This document shows positions 26,356 to 35,243 of a stretch of 64,000 nucleotides of DNA, in pieces. Each line of letters opens with the position of its first letter. Within the stretch, counting starts at the first letter, position 1. The DNA comes from Flavobacterium sp. GTDB lineage: Bacteria > Bacteroidota > Bacteroidia > Flavobacteriales > Flavobacteriaceae. The notes below the pieces were generated by a model, which had not been told where the DNA came from, searched no databases, and was given only the letters and a program-made list of their open reading frames with translations. A program made the translations under genes and the position numbers. The stretch is taken from assembly GCF_027484705.1 (NCBI RefSeq), contig NZ_JAIXSL010000016.1, positions 62,001-126,000 on the forward strand. Reading direction: 5' to 3'.

Positions 26356-28491
26356 ATGAAAAAACGCCTTATTTTGAATTGTCTTTGTCTTATTTTTGCA
26401 GCTTCATATTCTCAAAACAAAACGAAATCAATGTCAGATCAAAACCAACCACCTGTTGCAACAATAAAACCCAAAACATTAGAAAAGCACGGAGACGTCA
26501 GAACCGACAACTATTTCTGGCTCAATGACCGCGAAAACCCCGAAGTCATTGACTATCTCAACAAAGAAAACGATTACTACAACAAAGCCACAGCGCATAC
26601 TAAGGATTTCCAGACCGCCTTGTTTGCCGAAATGAAAGGCCGCATCAAGGAAGATGACGAGTCAGTTCCTTATTTATATAATGGTTATTATTACATCACA
26701 CGTTTTGAAAAAGGGCAGGATTATCCGATCTATTCCAGAAAAAAAGGCAGTTTGAGTGCGCCTGAGGAAATCATGTTCAATGGCAATGAAATGGCGAAAG
26801 GGCATAAATTCTTCCAGTTGAGCGGCATCAGCATCAGCAATGACAACCAGTTTGCGGTTTTTGCTTTGGATGTTGTCGGTCGCAGGATTTACACTTTGCA
26901 AATCAAGAACTTAATGACCGGCGAAATCCTGACCGATAAAATGGAGAATTGCACCGGAAATGTCGCTTGGGCCAATGACAACAAAACCATTTTCTATACA
27001 CGCCAGGACGAGAAAACGTTGCGTTCGGATAAGGTTTTCAAACACAAATTAGGAGATGAGACTGCAAAAGATGTGTTGGTTTATTTCGAAAAAGACGATA
27101 CGTTCAACGTTTCTGTGGCTAAAGGGAAATCGAAAAAATACATTTCAATTAGTTCGTCAAGTACTTTGACGGATGAATACAGAACGATTTTAGCGGATGA
27201 GCCCGACAGCGAATTCAAAGTGTTTCAGGAAAGGGTTCGCGGCTTGGAATACAGCATTTCACATTACGGCGACAGCTTTTACATCGTAACCAATAAAGAC
27301 AAGGCGACCAATTTCAAATTGATGAAAACGCCTGAAAATACCACATCAAAAGAAAACTGGAAAGATTTGATTCCGCATCGCGACGATGTTTTGATTGAAG
27401 GTATTGATATTTTCAAGGATTATCTCGTGGTTTCAGAAAGAAGCAATGGGCTCAACAAAATCCGCATCATGCCGTGGAGTGGGAAAGGGGAATATTATTT
27501 GCCTTTCGATATAGAAACATACACCGCTTACACGACCACCAATGTCGATTTCGATACCGATGTTTTGCGTTATGGTTACCAATCGATGGCGACGCCTTCT
27601 TCGGTGATTGATTTCAATATGAAAACGAAAACTAAGGAAATCAAGAAAGAACAGCAGGTGCTCGGAGGAAAATTCGACAAGAACAATTACATCGAAGAAC
27701 GCATTTGGGCGACTGCGACCGACGGAACAAAAGTACCGATGTCAATCGTTTATCGCAAAGGTTTGAAGAAAGATGGCAAAAATCCTGTATTGCAATATGC
27801 TTACGGCTCTTACGGGATTTCAATGGATCCTTATTTTTCGTCAACACGTCTGTCACTTTTAGACCGCGGATTTGTTTATGCGATTGCGCACATTCGAGGT
27901 GGTGAAGATTTGGGGCGTCAATGGTATGAAGATGGCAAATTGTTGAAAAAGAAAAACACTTTTACGGATTTCATCGATTGTTCGAAATATCTTATTGCCG
28001 AAAAATGGACTTCCCCGGAACATTTGTATGCCGAAGGTGGTTCTGCTGGCGGATTATTGATGGGTGCCGTGGCCAATATGGCGCCACAACTTTATAACGG
28101 GATGATTGCACAAGTTCCTTTCGTGGATGTTATGACGACGATGCTTGATGATTCAATTCCATTGACTACAGGAGAATATGACGAATGGGGTAATCCGAAT
28201 GATAAAAAATATTACGATTATATGCGTTCGTATTCGCCTTATGATAATGTGGTCGCTCAGGCATATCCTAACATGTATGTTTCTACCGGTTTACACGATT
28301 CTCAGGTGCAGTATTGGGAACCGGCCAAATGGGTCGCTAAATTGCGAGTAACTAAAACCAACAACAAACAATTGTTTCTCGATACTAATATGGATGCCGG
28401 TCATGGCGGGGCTTCAGGAAGATTTGAAGCCTTGAAAGAGCTCGCTAAAGAATTTACATTTTTATTAGATTTGGAAAAAATTCAAAAGTAA
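26356..28491 (+). CDS. S9 family serine peptidase (oligopeptidase B / prolyl oligopeptidase type)
   Basis: 711 residues with a short exported-type N-terminus (MKKRLILNCLCLIFAASYSQ), so probably periplasmic. An N-terminal seven-bladed propeller is followed by an alpha/beta hydrolase domain from about 430. The triad is Ser563 (EGGSAGGLL), Asp648 (GLHDSQV) and His683 (DAGHGGAS). AHIRGGEDLGRQWYEDGK and PLTTGEYDEWGNP favour the oligopeptidase B side of the family. In-frame Mets exist at the mature end (KSMSDQN). Hydrolyses short peptides, likely for nutrient use. Confidence 0.9.
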   Translation: MKKRLILNCLCLIFAASYSQNKTKSMSDQNQPPVATIKPKTLEKHGDVRTDNYFWLNDRENPEVIDYLNKENDYYNKATAHTKDFQTALFAEMKGRIKEDDESVPYLYNGYYYITRFEKGQDYPIYSRKKGSLSAPEEIMFNGNEMAKGHKFFQLSGISISNDNQFAVFALDVVGRRIYTLQIKNLMTGEILTDKMENCTGNVAWANDNKTIFYTRQDEKTLRSDKVFKHKLGDETAKDVLVYFEKDDTFNVSVAKGKSKKYISISSSSTLTDEYRTILADEPDSEFKVFQERVRGLEYSISHYGDSFYIVTNKDKATNFKLMKTPENTTSKENWKDLIPHRDDVLIEGIDIFKDYLVVSERSNGLNKIRIMPWSGKGEYYLPFDIETYTAYTTTNVDFDTDVLRYGYQSMATPSSVIDFNMKTKTKEIKKEQQVLGGKFDKNNYIEERIWATATDGTKVPMSIVYRKGLKKDGKNPVLQYAYGSYGISMDPYFSSTRLSLLDRGFVYAIAHIRGGEDLGRQWYEDGKLLKKKNTFTDFIDCSKYLIAEKWTSPEHLYAEGGSAGGLLMGAVANMAPQLYNGMIAQVPFVDVMTTMLDDSIPLTTGEYDEWGNPNDKKYYDYMRSYSPYDNVVAQAYPNMYVSTGLHDSQVQYWEPAKWVAKLRVTKTNNKQLFLDTNMDAGHGGASGRFEALKELAKEFTFLLDLEKIQK

Positions 28492-28506
28492 TTCGATTTT
28501 TTTTGT

Positions 28507-28514
28507 TAGATTTG
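28507..28514 (+). promoter_or_regulatory. Possible -7 element for the cysteine synthase-family gene
   Basis: TAGATTTG matches TAnnTTTG and lies 54 nt before the ATG at 28569. No proper -33 is seen. Confidence 0.3.
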
Positions 28515-28568
28515 CAAGGATTTGAGGTTGCCCGTTATTGATACAAAATCTCGATTAACCATTTTTTT

Positions 28569-29609
28569 ATGAAAGAAAAAATAAAAGCCTACAATAATGT
28601 CTTGGAATTAATAGGAAACACACCTCTTATTAAGCTCAACAAGCTTACCGAGAATTTAGAAGGTAATTTTTATGCTAAGGTAGAAGCTTTTAATCCCGGT
28701 CATTCCACTAAAGACAGAATCGCTTTATACATTATTGAAGAAGCTGAAAAGCGAGGCATTCTTTCTCCGGGTGATACCATTATAGAAACTACATCAGGCA
28801 ATACTGGTTTCAGTCTGGCGATGGTCAGCATCATCAAAGGTTACAGTTGTATTTTGGCCGTGAGTTCAAAATCTTCTAAAGATAAAATTGATATGCTCCG
28901 CAGTTTAGGAGCCAAAGTATATGTCTGCCCAGCGCACGTTTCAGCAGATGACGAGCGTTCTTACTATAGTGTAGCCAAGCGTTTGCATGAAGAAACCAAA
29001 GGCTCGGTATACATCAACCAATATTTCAACCAACTCAACATCGACGCGCATTACCAAACAACTGGTCCTGAGATCTGGGAACAGACACAAGGAAAAATCA
29101 CGCATTTGGTAGCTTGCAGCGGAACCGGCGGAACCATTTCAGGAACTGCTAAATATCTAAAAGAGCAAAATCCGGACATCCGTATTTTAGGCGTTGATGC
29201 TTTTGGTTCTGTTTTGAAGAAATACCACGAAACTAAAGAGTTTGACAATAGCGAAATTTATCCCTACAGAATTGAAGGCTTAGGAAAAAATCTGATTCCA
29301 ACGGCTACTGATTTTGATATGATTGATAAATTCATGAAAGTAACCGATGAGGAAAGCGCACACGTCACACGTGAAATCGCCAAAAAAGAAGGATTGTTCG
29401 TAGGCTATACTTCCGGAGCGGTAATGCAAGCTATAAGACAATACGCCGAAGAAGGAGAATTTACAGCTGACAGCAATGTGATTGCTATTTTCCCAGATCA
29501 TGGTTCGCGTTACATGAGCAAAGTTTTCAGTGACGAATGGATGAATGATCAGGGTTTCTTCGATAGCGTGAATGCAGAGGAAGTGCAGAAGATTGAATTT
29601 ATAAAATAG
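28569..29609 (+). CDS. PLP-dependent cysteine synthase / cystathionine beta-synthase family enzyme
   Basis: 346 residues of fold type II. The PLP lysine is Lys48 in [11 protein letters not shown] (plain CysK has NPGGSVKDR), the phosphate-binding region is the [10 protein letters not shown] loop near 77, and the glycine loop is [10 protein letters not shown] near 177. The segment [21 protein letters not shown] resembles cystathionine beta-synthase more than O-acetylserine sulfhydrylase, but no CBS pair follows. It could make cysteine or cystathionine. It is a single gene; its TAG runs straight into a GC-rich repeat array. Confidence 0.85.
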   Translation: MKEKIKAYNNVLELIGNTPLIKLNKLTENLEGNFYAKVEAFNPGHSTKDRIALYIIEEAEKRGILSPGDTIIETTSGNTGFSLAMVSIIKGYSCILAVSSKSSKDKIDMLRSLGAKVYVCPAHVSADDERSYYSVAKRLHEETKGSVYINQYFNQLNIDAHYQTTGPEIWEQTQGKITHLVACSGTGGTISGTAKYLKEQNPDIRILGVDAFGSVLKKYHETKEFDNSEIYPYRIEGLGKNLIPTATDFDMIDKFMKVTDEESAHVTREIAKKEGLFVGYTSGAVMQAIRQYAEEGEFTADSNVIAIFPDHGSRYMSKVFSDEWMNDQGFFDSVNAEEVQKIEFIK

Positions 29610-29662
29610 ACACGGCTGCGCCTTTGGACACGCTTCGCTCCAGACTCGCTGCGCTTAAGACA
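29608..29662 (+). repeat. GC-rich short-unit array, left arm
   Basis: Three units of about 16 nt near the consensus RGACACGCTNCGCTYN, starting inside the TAG stop of the upstream gene. The same unit recurs inverted in 29717-29786. Confidence 0.65.
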
Positions 29663-29663
29663 T

Positions 29664-29697
29664 AAAAAAACTCCGAATGATATTTCGGAGTTTTTTT
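29664..29697. terminator. Bidirectional terminator
   Basis: Perfect 14-bp stem AAAAAAACTCCGAA / TTCGGAGTTTTTTT with a 6-nt loop, midway between two inverted arrays of GC-rich units. Confidence 0.9.
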
Positions 29698-29716
29698 ATA
29701 CAATTCTTTCTGTCTC

Positions 29717-29786
29717 AAAGCCGAAGGCGCGTCTAAAGCGTAGCGTGTCTTAAGCCCGCAGGGCGTGTCCTGAGCGCAGCGTGTCT
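29717..29786 (-). repeat. GC-rich short-unit array, right arm
   Basis: On the minus strand, four units near AGACACGCTNCGCT, the first abutting the yebC stop. Inverted relative to the 29608-29662 array. Confidence 0.65.
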
Positions 29787-30495
29787 ATTCCTCCATCGTA
29801 TGATATACATTCTGCACATCATCATCTTCCTCAATCTTTTCCAATAATTTTTCTACATCAGCGACTTGAGCTTCAGTAAGCGCTTTAGTCACTTGCGGGA
29901 TTCTCTCAAAACCTGAAGATAAGATTTCAAGTTTACGGTTTTCAAGTTCTTTCTGGATCGCACCAAAGCTTTCGAAAGGCGCATAAATCAAAATACCGTC
30001 TTCGTCTTCAAACACTTCTTCAGCACCGAAATCAATCAATTCCAACTCGAGTTCTTCAGGATCTAAACCAGCTGAAGGAATGCGGAAATTGCAAGTATGA
30101 TCGAACATAAATTCCACAGAACCTTGCGTTCCCATCGTTCCGTTGCATTTGTTGAAATAGCTTCTGATGTTCGCCACGGTTCTGTTGTTGTTGTCAGTAG
30201 CAGTTTCAATCAGGATTGCGATTCCGTGCGGTGCGTAACCTTCAAACAATACTTCCTTATAATTCGCGGTGTCTTTATCGGTAGCTTTTTTTATGGCTCT
30301 TTCTACATTCTCTTTCGGCATGTTTGCCGCCTTCGCATTCTGAATCACGGCACGCAATCTCGAATTCGCATCCGGATTCGGTCCGCCTTCTTTCACCGCC
30401 ATGACGATGTCTTTTCCGATTCTTGTAAATGCCTTAGCCATTGCTGACCAACGCTTCATTTTTCTTCCTTTGCGGAATTCAAACGCTCTTCCCAT
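29785..30495 (-). CDS. yebC: YebC/PmpR family protein
   Basis: 236 residues. The family opening is MGRAFEFRKGRKMKRWSAMAKAF, with NMPKENVERAIKKA near 80 and the acidic C-terminal domain ending in EEDDDVQNVYHTMEE. YebC-type proteins bind DNA as regulators in some bacteria, and recent work links members to translation of proline-rich stretches. Which applies here is not visible. A consensus promoter lies just upstream. Confidence 0.93.
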   Translation of the reverse strand: MGRAFEFRKGRKMKRWSAMAKAFTRIGKDIVMAVKEGGPNPDANSRLRAVIQNAKAANMPKENVERAIKKATDKDTANYKEVLFEGYAPHGIAILIETATDNNNRTVANIRSYFNKCNGTMGTQGSVEFMFDHTCNFRIPSAGLDPEELELELIDFGAEEVFEDEDGILIYAPFESFGAIQKELENRKLEILSSGFERIPQVTKALTEAQVADVEKLLEKIEEDDDVQNVYHTMEE

Positions 30496-30525
30496 TTCTA
30501 ATGTTTTTTACTGCCTATTGTTCGG

Positions 30526-30556
30526 CAAAAATATAATTATTCTTTGTTTTTTCAAA
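30526..30556 (-). promoter_or_regulatory. Consensus Bacteroidota promoter for yebC
   Basis: On the minus strand, TTTG (30556-30553), a 19-nt spacer, then TATTTTTG (30533-30526). Both elements and the spacing match the phylum consensus. It sits 31 nt upstream of the yebC ATG. Confidence 0.6.
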
Positions 30557-30573
30557 TGTTTTTATGGCACGCC

Positions 30574-30660
30574 GATGAAGCTAATGACGCGGATTTTCTC
30601 GGATAAAAAATCAATTAAAATCTGCGCCAATCCGCCAAATCCTTGTTATCCGCGTTCCAT
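30574..30660. repeat. 87-nt inverted intergenic element (ATGG...CCAT, AATCCGCG type)
   Basis: Ends ATGGCACGC and GCGTTCCAT are inverted copies. Inside are repeated short words such as ATCTGCG, AATCCGC and ATCCGCG. It abuts the gcvT stop codon. Similar runs of AATCCGCG words are, from memory, common between genes in many bacterial phyla. Confidence 0.6.
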
Positions 30661-31743
30661 TTACTTTTTATAAAAAGGCAACTTCACGACTTTAGCAGGA
30701 ACGTCATTCTTACGAATCCTAATATAAATATCGCTACCCACAGCGCTGTGTTCCGTAGTTACATAACCCAAACCGATTCCGATTCCTAAAGTAGGCGACA
30801 TTGTTCCCGAAGTCACAACACCAATCACATTTTCACTAGCATCCACAATTTCGTAGTCATGGCGCGGCACCGAACGTTCCTGCATTTCAAAACCCACGAG
30901 TTTGCGTTTCACACCGGCTTCTTTCTGTTTTTTCAAATTCTCGGAATTCACAAAATCCTTGTTGAATTTCGTAATCCATCCCAAACCGGCTTCCAAAGGC
31001 GAAGTCGTATCATTGATGTCATTCCCGTACAAACAAAATCCCATTTCCAAACGCAACGTATCGCGCGCCGCCAAACCGATCGGCTTGATTCCAAAAGCGG
31101 CACCGGCTTCAAAAGCTTTGTTCCAGATGGTTTCCACTTCTGAATTTTTGCAATAGATTTCAAATCCGCCAGAACCTGTATAACCAGTTGCCGAAATGAT
31201 GACATGCGGAAAACCGGCAAAATCACCGACTTCAAAATGATAATAAGCAATCGAACTCAAATCAACCGAAGTCAACGATTGCATCGCTTCCACTGCTTTC
31301 GGCCCCTGAATCGCAAGCAAAGAATACTCATCCGAAAGGTTGCGCATTTCGACGTTCATATCATTGAAACTGGAAATCCATTCCCAATCTTTCTCAATAT
31401 TTGAAGCATTCACCACAAGCAAATACTGATCTTCCTTCATTCTGTACACAATCAAATCGTCTACAATCCCGCCATCTTTATTCGGCAAACACGAATATTG
31501 TGCACGCCCAATCGTCAAAGTTGAGGCATCGTTCGAAGTCACTTTCTGAATCAACGCCAAAGCATTATCGCCCGTCAACAAAAATTCGCCCATATGAGAC
31601 ACGTCGAAAACGCCCACGCCATTGCGTACGGTTTCGTGTTCCGCATTGACGCCTTCATACAAAATAGGCATATTATAACCGGCAAAAGGAAGCATTTTGG
31701 CTCCGAGACTTTCGTGAAGATGCGTAAGCGCTGTGTTTTTCAT
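30661..31743 (-). CDS. gcvT: Aminomethyltransferase (glycine cleavage T protein)
   Basis: 360 residues, usual length. Transfers the methylene group from lipoylated H protein to tetrahydrofolate, releasing ammonia. Conserved parts are [12 protein letters not shown] near 22, [11 protein letters not shown] near 44 with the catalytic Asp in the following region, [13 protein letters not shown] near 186, and [19 protein letters not shown] near 227. gcvH and gcvP are not in the window, so it is encoded apart from its complex partners. It is divergent from nnrD, with copy 3 of the 78-nt repeat between them. Confidence 0.95.
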   Translation of the reverse strand: MKNTALTHLHESLGAKMLPFAGYNMPILYEGVNAEHETVRNGVGVFDVSHMGEFLLTGDNALALIQKVTSNDASTLTIGRAQYSCLPNKDGGIVDDLIVYRMKEDQYLLVVNASNIEKDWEWISSFNDMNVEMRNLSDEYSLLAIQGPKAVEAMQSLTSVDLSSIAYYHFEVGDFAGFPHVIISATGYTGSGGFEIYCKNSEVETIWNKAFEAGAAFGIKPIGLAARDTLRLEMGFCLYGNDINDTTSPLEAGLGWITKFNKDFVNSENLKKQKEAGVKRKLVGFEMQERSVPRHDYEIVDASENVIGVVTSGTMSPTLGIGIGLGYVTTEHSAVGSDIYIRIRKNDVPAKVVKLPFYKK

Positions 31744-31833
31744 CAGGATGTGGAATTAAATTTAAAGCCGCTAATTTATTCAAAAATTCCCAATTTTTAG
31801 GAGCGATAATTGTAAAATGTCTAATATTTTTTA

Positions 31834-31911
31834 GGAGCTTTTTCCCGCTCTACAATACAATCTTTGCCGCCGAACACCGTCGTCAAAGGATTTCCATTAC
31901 GATCGGGGCTA
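31834..31911 (-). repeat. 78-nt structured intergenic repeat, copy 3
   Basis: On the minus strand it begins TAGCCCCGAT and ends GCTCC with AGCGGGAA before the end. It is again exactly 78 nt. The hairpin arms CTTTGACGAC and GGCGGCAAAG pair with two mismatches. It lies between divergent gcvT and nnrD. Confidence 0.85.
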
Positions 31912-31972
31912 GGGCAGTACGTTCCCAACAAAAAATAATGTATTTTTACCAATACCATTCAAACACAACGAC

Positions 31973-32824
31973 ATGAACCTTCCGTTTCCCATCAACCTCA
32001 AAGAAGTCGTCAAACGATACCAACCGATCCAACCCAAAACGCACAAAGGCATTCAAGGGCACGCGCTGATTATTGGCGGAAGTTATGGGAAAATCGGAGC
32101 CGTAAGCCTTGCTTCAAAAGCAGCACTCAAAACCGGTTGCGGATTGGTCACGGCTTTCATACCCAAATGCGGTTATGAAATCATCCAGACTTCGATTCCA
32201 GAAGTGATGGTGCTTACAGATGCTGACGAAATAAACATTTCCAAAATTGATTTCGAAATCAAGCCACAAGCGATAGGAATTGGAATAGGCATGGGGCAGG
32301 AACCCAAAACCCAAAAGGCGCTGCACGAATTTCTTAACACGAACGAAATTCCTTTAGTAATCGATGCCGACGCTTTGAATTGTTTGGCGCTAAACCCCGA
32401 TTGGTTTTCGTTGCTCCAACCCGGAACGATACTGACACCGCATCCCAAAGAACTCGAGCGACTTGTAGGAACTTGGGAAACCGAAAACCAGAAAATGCAG
32501 AAAACCGTAGATTTTGCCGTCAAATACAACATTATTATCGTGGTCAAAGGCGCTCCGACTCGCATCGTAGACCGCGAATCGATTTATGACAATATTTCGG
32601 GAAATGCAGCTTTGGCTACAGCAGGAAGCGGCGACGTGTTGACCGGAATGATTACAAGTTTATTGGCGCAATCTTATGCTCCGATTGATGCGGCGATTCT
32701 GGGCGTTTACCTTCATGGCAAAACTGCCGATATTGCGTTGCCGGAAACCGGTTACCAATCGTTCATCGCTTCGGATATTATTGAGAATATAGGAAAAGCT
32801 TACCTGACTTTAGGAACTTTGTAG
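31973..32824 (+). CDS. nnrD: ATP/ADP-dependent NAD(P)H-hydrate dehydratase
   Basis: Repairs damaged NAD(P)H hydrate. 283 residues form the ribokinase-like dehydratase domain only; the epimerase half (NnrE) found fused in many bacteria is absent. Seen: [15 protein letters not shown] near 29, AIGIGIGMG near 101, VIDADALN near 129, [11 protein letters not shown] near 153, and the catalytic [11 protein letters not shown] near 220. Its last 15 nt overlap the end of thrC on the opposite strand. Confidence 0.92.
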   Translation: MNLPFPINLKEVVKRYQPIQPKTHKGIQGHALIIGGSYGKIGAVSLASKAALKTGCGLVTAFIPKCGYEIIQTSIPEVMVLTDADEINISKIDFEIKPQAIGIGIGMGQEPKTQKALHEFLNTNEIPLVIDADALNCLALNPDWFSLLQPGTILTPHPKELERLVGTWETENQKMQKTVDFAVKYNIIIVVKGAPTRIVDRESIYDNISGNAALATAGSGDVLTGMITSLLAQSYAPIDAAILGVYLHGKTADIALPETGYQSFIASDIIENIGKAYLTLGTL

Positions 32825-34114
32825 AAACGCTTTGAGCTCGTCGTAAGTTTTAATCTTCACGCTAATTTTCTCTTGATTCAAAACACTTTCAATCTGTGCC
32901 GGAATCGGAAGTTTTATTCCCAAAACAGGTTCAACGACATCAAGAAATTTGATCGGATGCGCCGTTTCAAGAAAAATTCCAATAGCACCGCTGTGTTTTT
33001 GCATTTCCTTTTTCAATCCCAAATAACCAACCGCACCATGAGGTTCGGCAATGTATCCGGAATTTTTATAAATGTCTTTTAAAACTTGCCTTGTAGTTTC
33101 ATCGTCATAGGAAAACGAAGTGAAATCTTTTTCAAATTTTTTCAGATCGTTGTTGTACAATTCCTGGATGCGGATGAAATTACTCGGATTCCCAACGTCC
33201 ATAGCATTAGAAATTGTTGCTTTGGAAGGTTTCGGTTCGTATTTTCCGGTTGCCAAAAATTGAGGAACCGTATCATTCACATTGGTGGCAGCTACAAAAT
33301 GTTCAATTGGTAAACCTAATTTCTTAGCCATAATTCCAGCACAAATGTTCCCGAAATTACCACTTGGGCATGAAAACACCATTGGTTTGTTCTGCGATTT
33401 CAATTGCTTGTACGCAAAGAAAAAGTAAAACATCTGCGGCAACCAGCGTGCAATGTTAATGGAGTTTGCAGATGTGAGGTTCTTATATTCAAGGTTTTCA
33501 TCCAAAAAAGCTTTCTTAACCATATCCTGGCAATCGTCGAAAACGCCATCAACTTCAAGTGCTTTGATGTTTTGGCCTAAAGTGGTCAGTTGACGCTCCT
33601 GAATATCGCTGACTTTTCCTGACGGATATAAAATAACGACATCGACACCAGCAACACCAAGAAATCCGCTGGCCACGGCGCCGCCGGTATCGCCTGAAGT
33701 AGCGACCAAAACGGTATTTTTATTGTCTTTTTTATCTTTATTGAAATAAGCCAGGCAACGCGACATGAATCTAGCGCCGACGTCTTTAAACGCCATGGTT
33801 GGGCCGTGATATAATTCTAAAGAATATATCCCATCTTCAACTTGAATTGTCGGAAAATCAAAACACAAAGTTTCTGCTATGATTTGCTTGAGATTGGTTT
33901 CGGGAATTTCGTCGCCGACAAATTGTCTGATGGCTTCAAAAGCGATTTCCTCGTTACTTAAATTTTCAATATTCTTGAAGAAATCTGCTGAAAGTGGCGT
34001 AATGTTTTCGGGAAAATACAAACCTCTATCAGGCGCTAAACCTTGAATTACGGCTTCCTGAAACGAAACTTTGGGAGCATTATGATTTAAACTGTAGTAT
34101 TCCATTTTTTTCAT
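32810..34114 (-). CDS. thrC: Threonine synthase
   Basis: PLP enzyme converting O-phosphohomoserine to threonine. 434 residues. The PLP lysine is in [13 protein letters not shown] near 109; [15 protein letters not shown] near 139 and [14 protein letters not shown] near 247 line the cofactor. A start three codons inside ([12 protein letters not shown], 34105) is equally plausible. Third gene of the thrA-thrB-thrC operon, with 53 nt from thrB filled by a 7-nt-period repeat. The 3' end overlaps nnrD by 15 nt. Confidence 0.95.
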   Translation of the reverse strand: MKKMEYYSLNHNAPKVSFQEAVIQGLAPDRGLYFPENITPLSADFFKNIENLSNEEIAFEAIRQFVGDEIPETNLKQIIAETLCFDFPTIQVEDGIYSLELYHGPTMAFKDVGARFMSRCLAYFNKDKKDNKNTVLVATSGDTGGAVASGFLGVAGVDVVILYPSGKVSDIQERQLTTLGQNIKALEVDGVFDDCQDMVKKAFLDENLEYKNLTSANSINIARWLPQMFYFFFAYKQLKSQNKPMVFSCPSGNFGNICAGIMAKKLGLPIEHFVAATNVNDTVPQFLATGKYEPKPSKATISNAMDVGNPSNFIRIQELYNNDLKKFEKDFTSFSYDDETTRQVLKDIYKNSGYIAEPHGAVGYLGLKKEMQKHSGAIGIFLETAHPIKFLDVVEPVLGIKLPIPAQIESVLNQEKISVKIKTYDELKAFLQSS

Positions 34115-34167
34115 GCTTTATGCTTTACGCTATCGGCAATAAGCTTAAAGCCTACTGCTTACAGCTT
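34115..34167 (-). repeat. Heptamer-period repeat between thrB and thrC
   Basis: GCTTTAT, GCTTTAC, GCTATCG and then AGCTTAA, AGCCTAC, TGCTTAC, AGCTTTT on the plus strand. The period is about 7 nt and the array fills the whole gap between the thrB stop and the thrC start. Confidence 0.55.
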
Positions 34168-35085
34168 TTAAATTATTTTTACGCCTTCCGCATTGATTTT
34201 AGAAACATGAATTTCATAAGGAATTTCAGTTCCGTTAAATATGTTACGCATCGCTTCTGCTACTTTATTCGCATTTTCAATGCCTCTGCTCAAGGCAAAT
34301 ATCGATGGGCCTGAACCGGAAATTCCTGAACCTAACGCACCGCTGTTTAAAGCCGCTTGTTTTACCTGGTCAAAATGGGGAATGAATTTTCCACGCAAAG
34401 GCTCTACAATGTCATCATGCAAAGAACGGCCAATCAAATCATAATCGCTCGTATACAAACCGGCAACCAATCCGCCGACATTGCCCCATTGTGTAATGGC
34501 GCTTTTTAGCGAAACCATTGGCTGCAAAACCGCACGCATTTCTGATGTCTTCAATTCGATTTGCGGATGAATGACCGTTGCGTATAATTCGTTAGGACTT
34601 TCAATCCTGATGATATCCAATGAGTTTGAACTTCTCACAATCGTAAATCCGCCGCAAAGGGCAGGAGCCACGTTGTCCGCATGAGCGCTTCCGCTGGCCA
34701 ATACTTCGCCTTGCATCGCAAATTGGACGAGTTCTTTTCTTGTGAAAGGTTTGCCTGCTAGTTCGTTGATTCCGAAAACGGCTCCGGCTGCACTTGCGGA
34801 ACTACTTCCGATGCCGCTTCCGGCTTTAATTTTTTTGTAGATTTCAATTTCAAAACCGAAGTCTAAATCGAGTTCATTCAATAAAGCCAAACCGGCGACG
34901 CCTGCTACATTCTTTTCCGTTTCCAAAGGCAAATCCGCGCCTTCGATTTTGGTAATGCGGATGCCTTTCAAATCTGATTTTCTAATAATCATTTCGTCGC
35001 CGACGCCATCAAGGCACAAACCCATGACGTCGAAACCGCAGGACAGGTTGGCTATTGTGGCTGGGCAGAAGAGTTTTATTTCCAT
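34168..35085 (-). CDS. thrB: Homoserine kinase
   Basis: GHMP-family kinase phosphorylating homoserine. 305 residues. The ATP-binding motif KAGSGIGSSSASAAGAVFG is near 88, and the C-terminal GALGSGISGSGPSIFAL near 254 is the third GHMP motif. The start MEIKLFCPATIANLSCGFD is the family's first motif. Middle gene of the thr operon, 158 nt after thrA with octamer arrays in the gap. Confidence 0.96.
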   Translation of the reverse strand: MEIKLFCPATIANLSCGFDVMGLCLDGVGDEMIIRKSDLKGIRITKIEGADLPLETEKNVAGVAGLALLNELDLDFGFEIEIYKKIKAGSGIGSSSASAAGAVFGINELAGKPFTRKELVQFAMQGEVLASGSAHADNVAPALCGGFTIVRSSNSLDIIRIESPNELYATVIHPQIELKTSEMRAVLQPMVSLKSAITQWGNVGGLVAGLYTSDYDLIGRSLHDDIVEPLRGKFIPHFDQVKQAALNSGALGSGISGSGPSIFALSRGIENANKVAEAMRNIFNGTEIPYEIHVSKINAEGVKII

Positions 35086-35090
35086 GTTAG

Positions 35091-35122
35091 TGGCTGAGTT
35101 GCTGAGTGCCTAAGTTGCTGAG
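35091..35122 (+). repeat. Octamer array near thrB start
   Basis: Four consecutive 8-nt units (TGGCTGAG, TTGCTGAG, TGCCTAAG, TTGCTGAG). An inverted partner array lies at 35208-35239. Confidence 0.65.
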
Positions 35123-35207
35123 TTTTGGACAGGGAAACAAGGAACTTAGCGTTCATTATAATTAATATTTTAGTGTGTTACAGTATTTTCAATTTAACGA
35201 ATATTAA

Positions 35208-35239
35208 CTCAGTCACTCAGTCACTTAATGACTTAGTAA
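35208..35239 (-). repeat. Octamer array near thrA end
   Basis: Four 8-nt units on the minus strand (TTACTAAG, TCATTAAG, TGACTGAG, TGACTGAG), ending 4 nt from the thrA stop. Opposite orientation to the array at 35091-35122. Confidence 0.65.
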
Positions 35240-35243
35240 CTTT

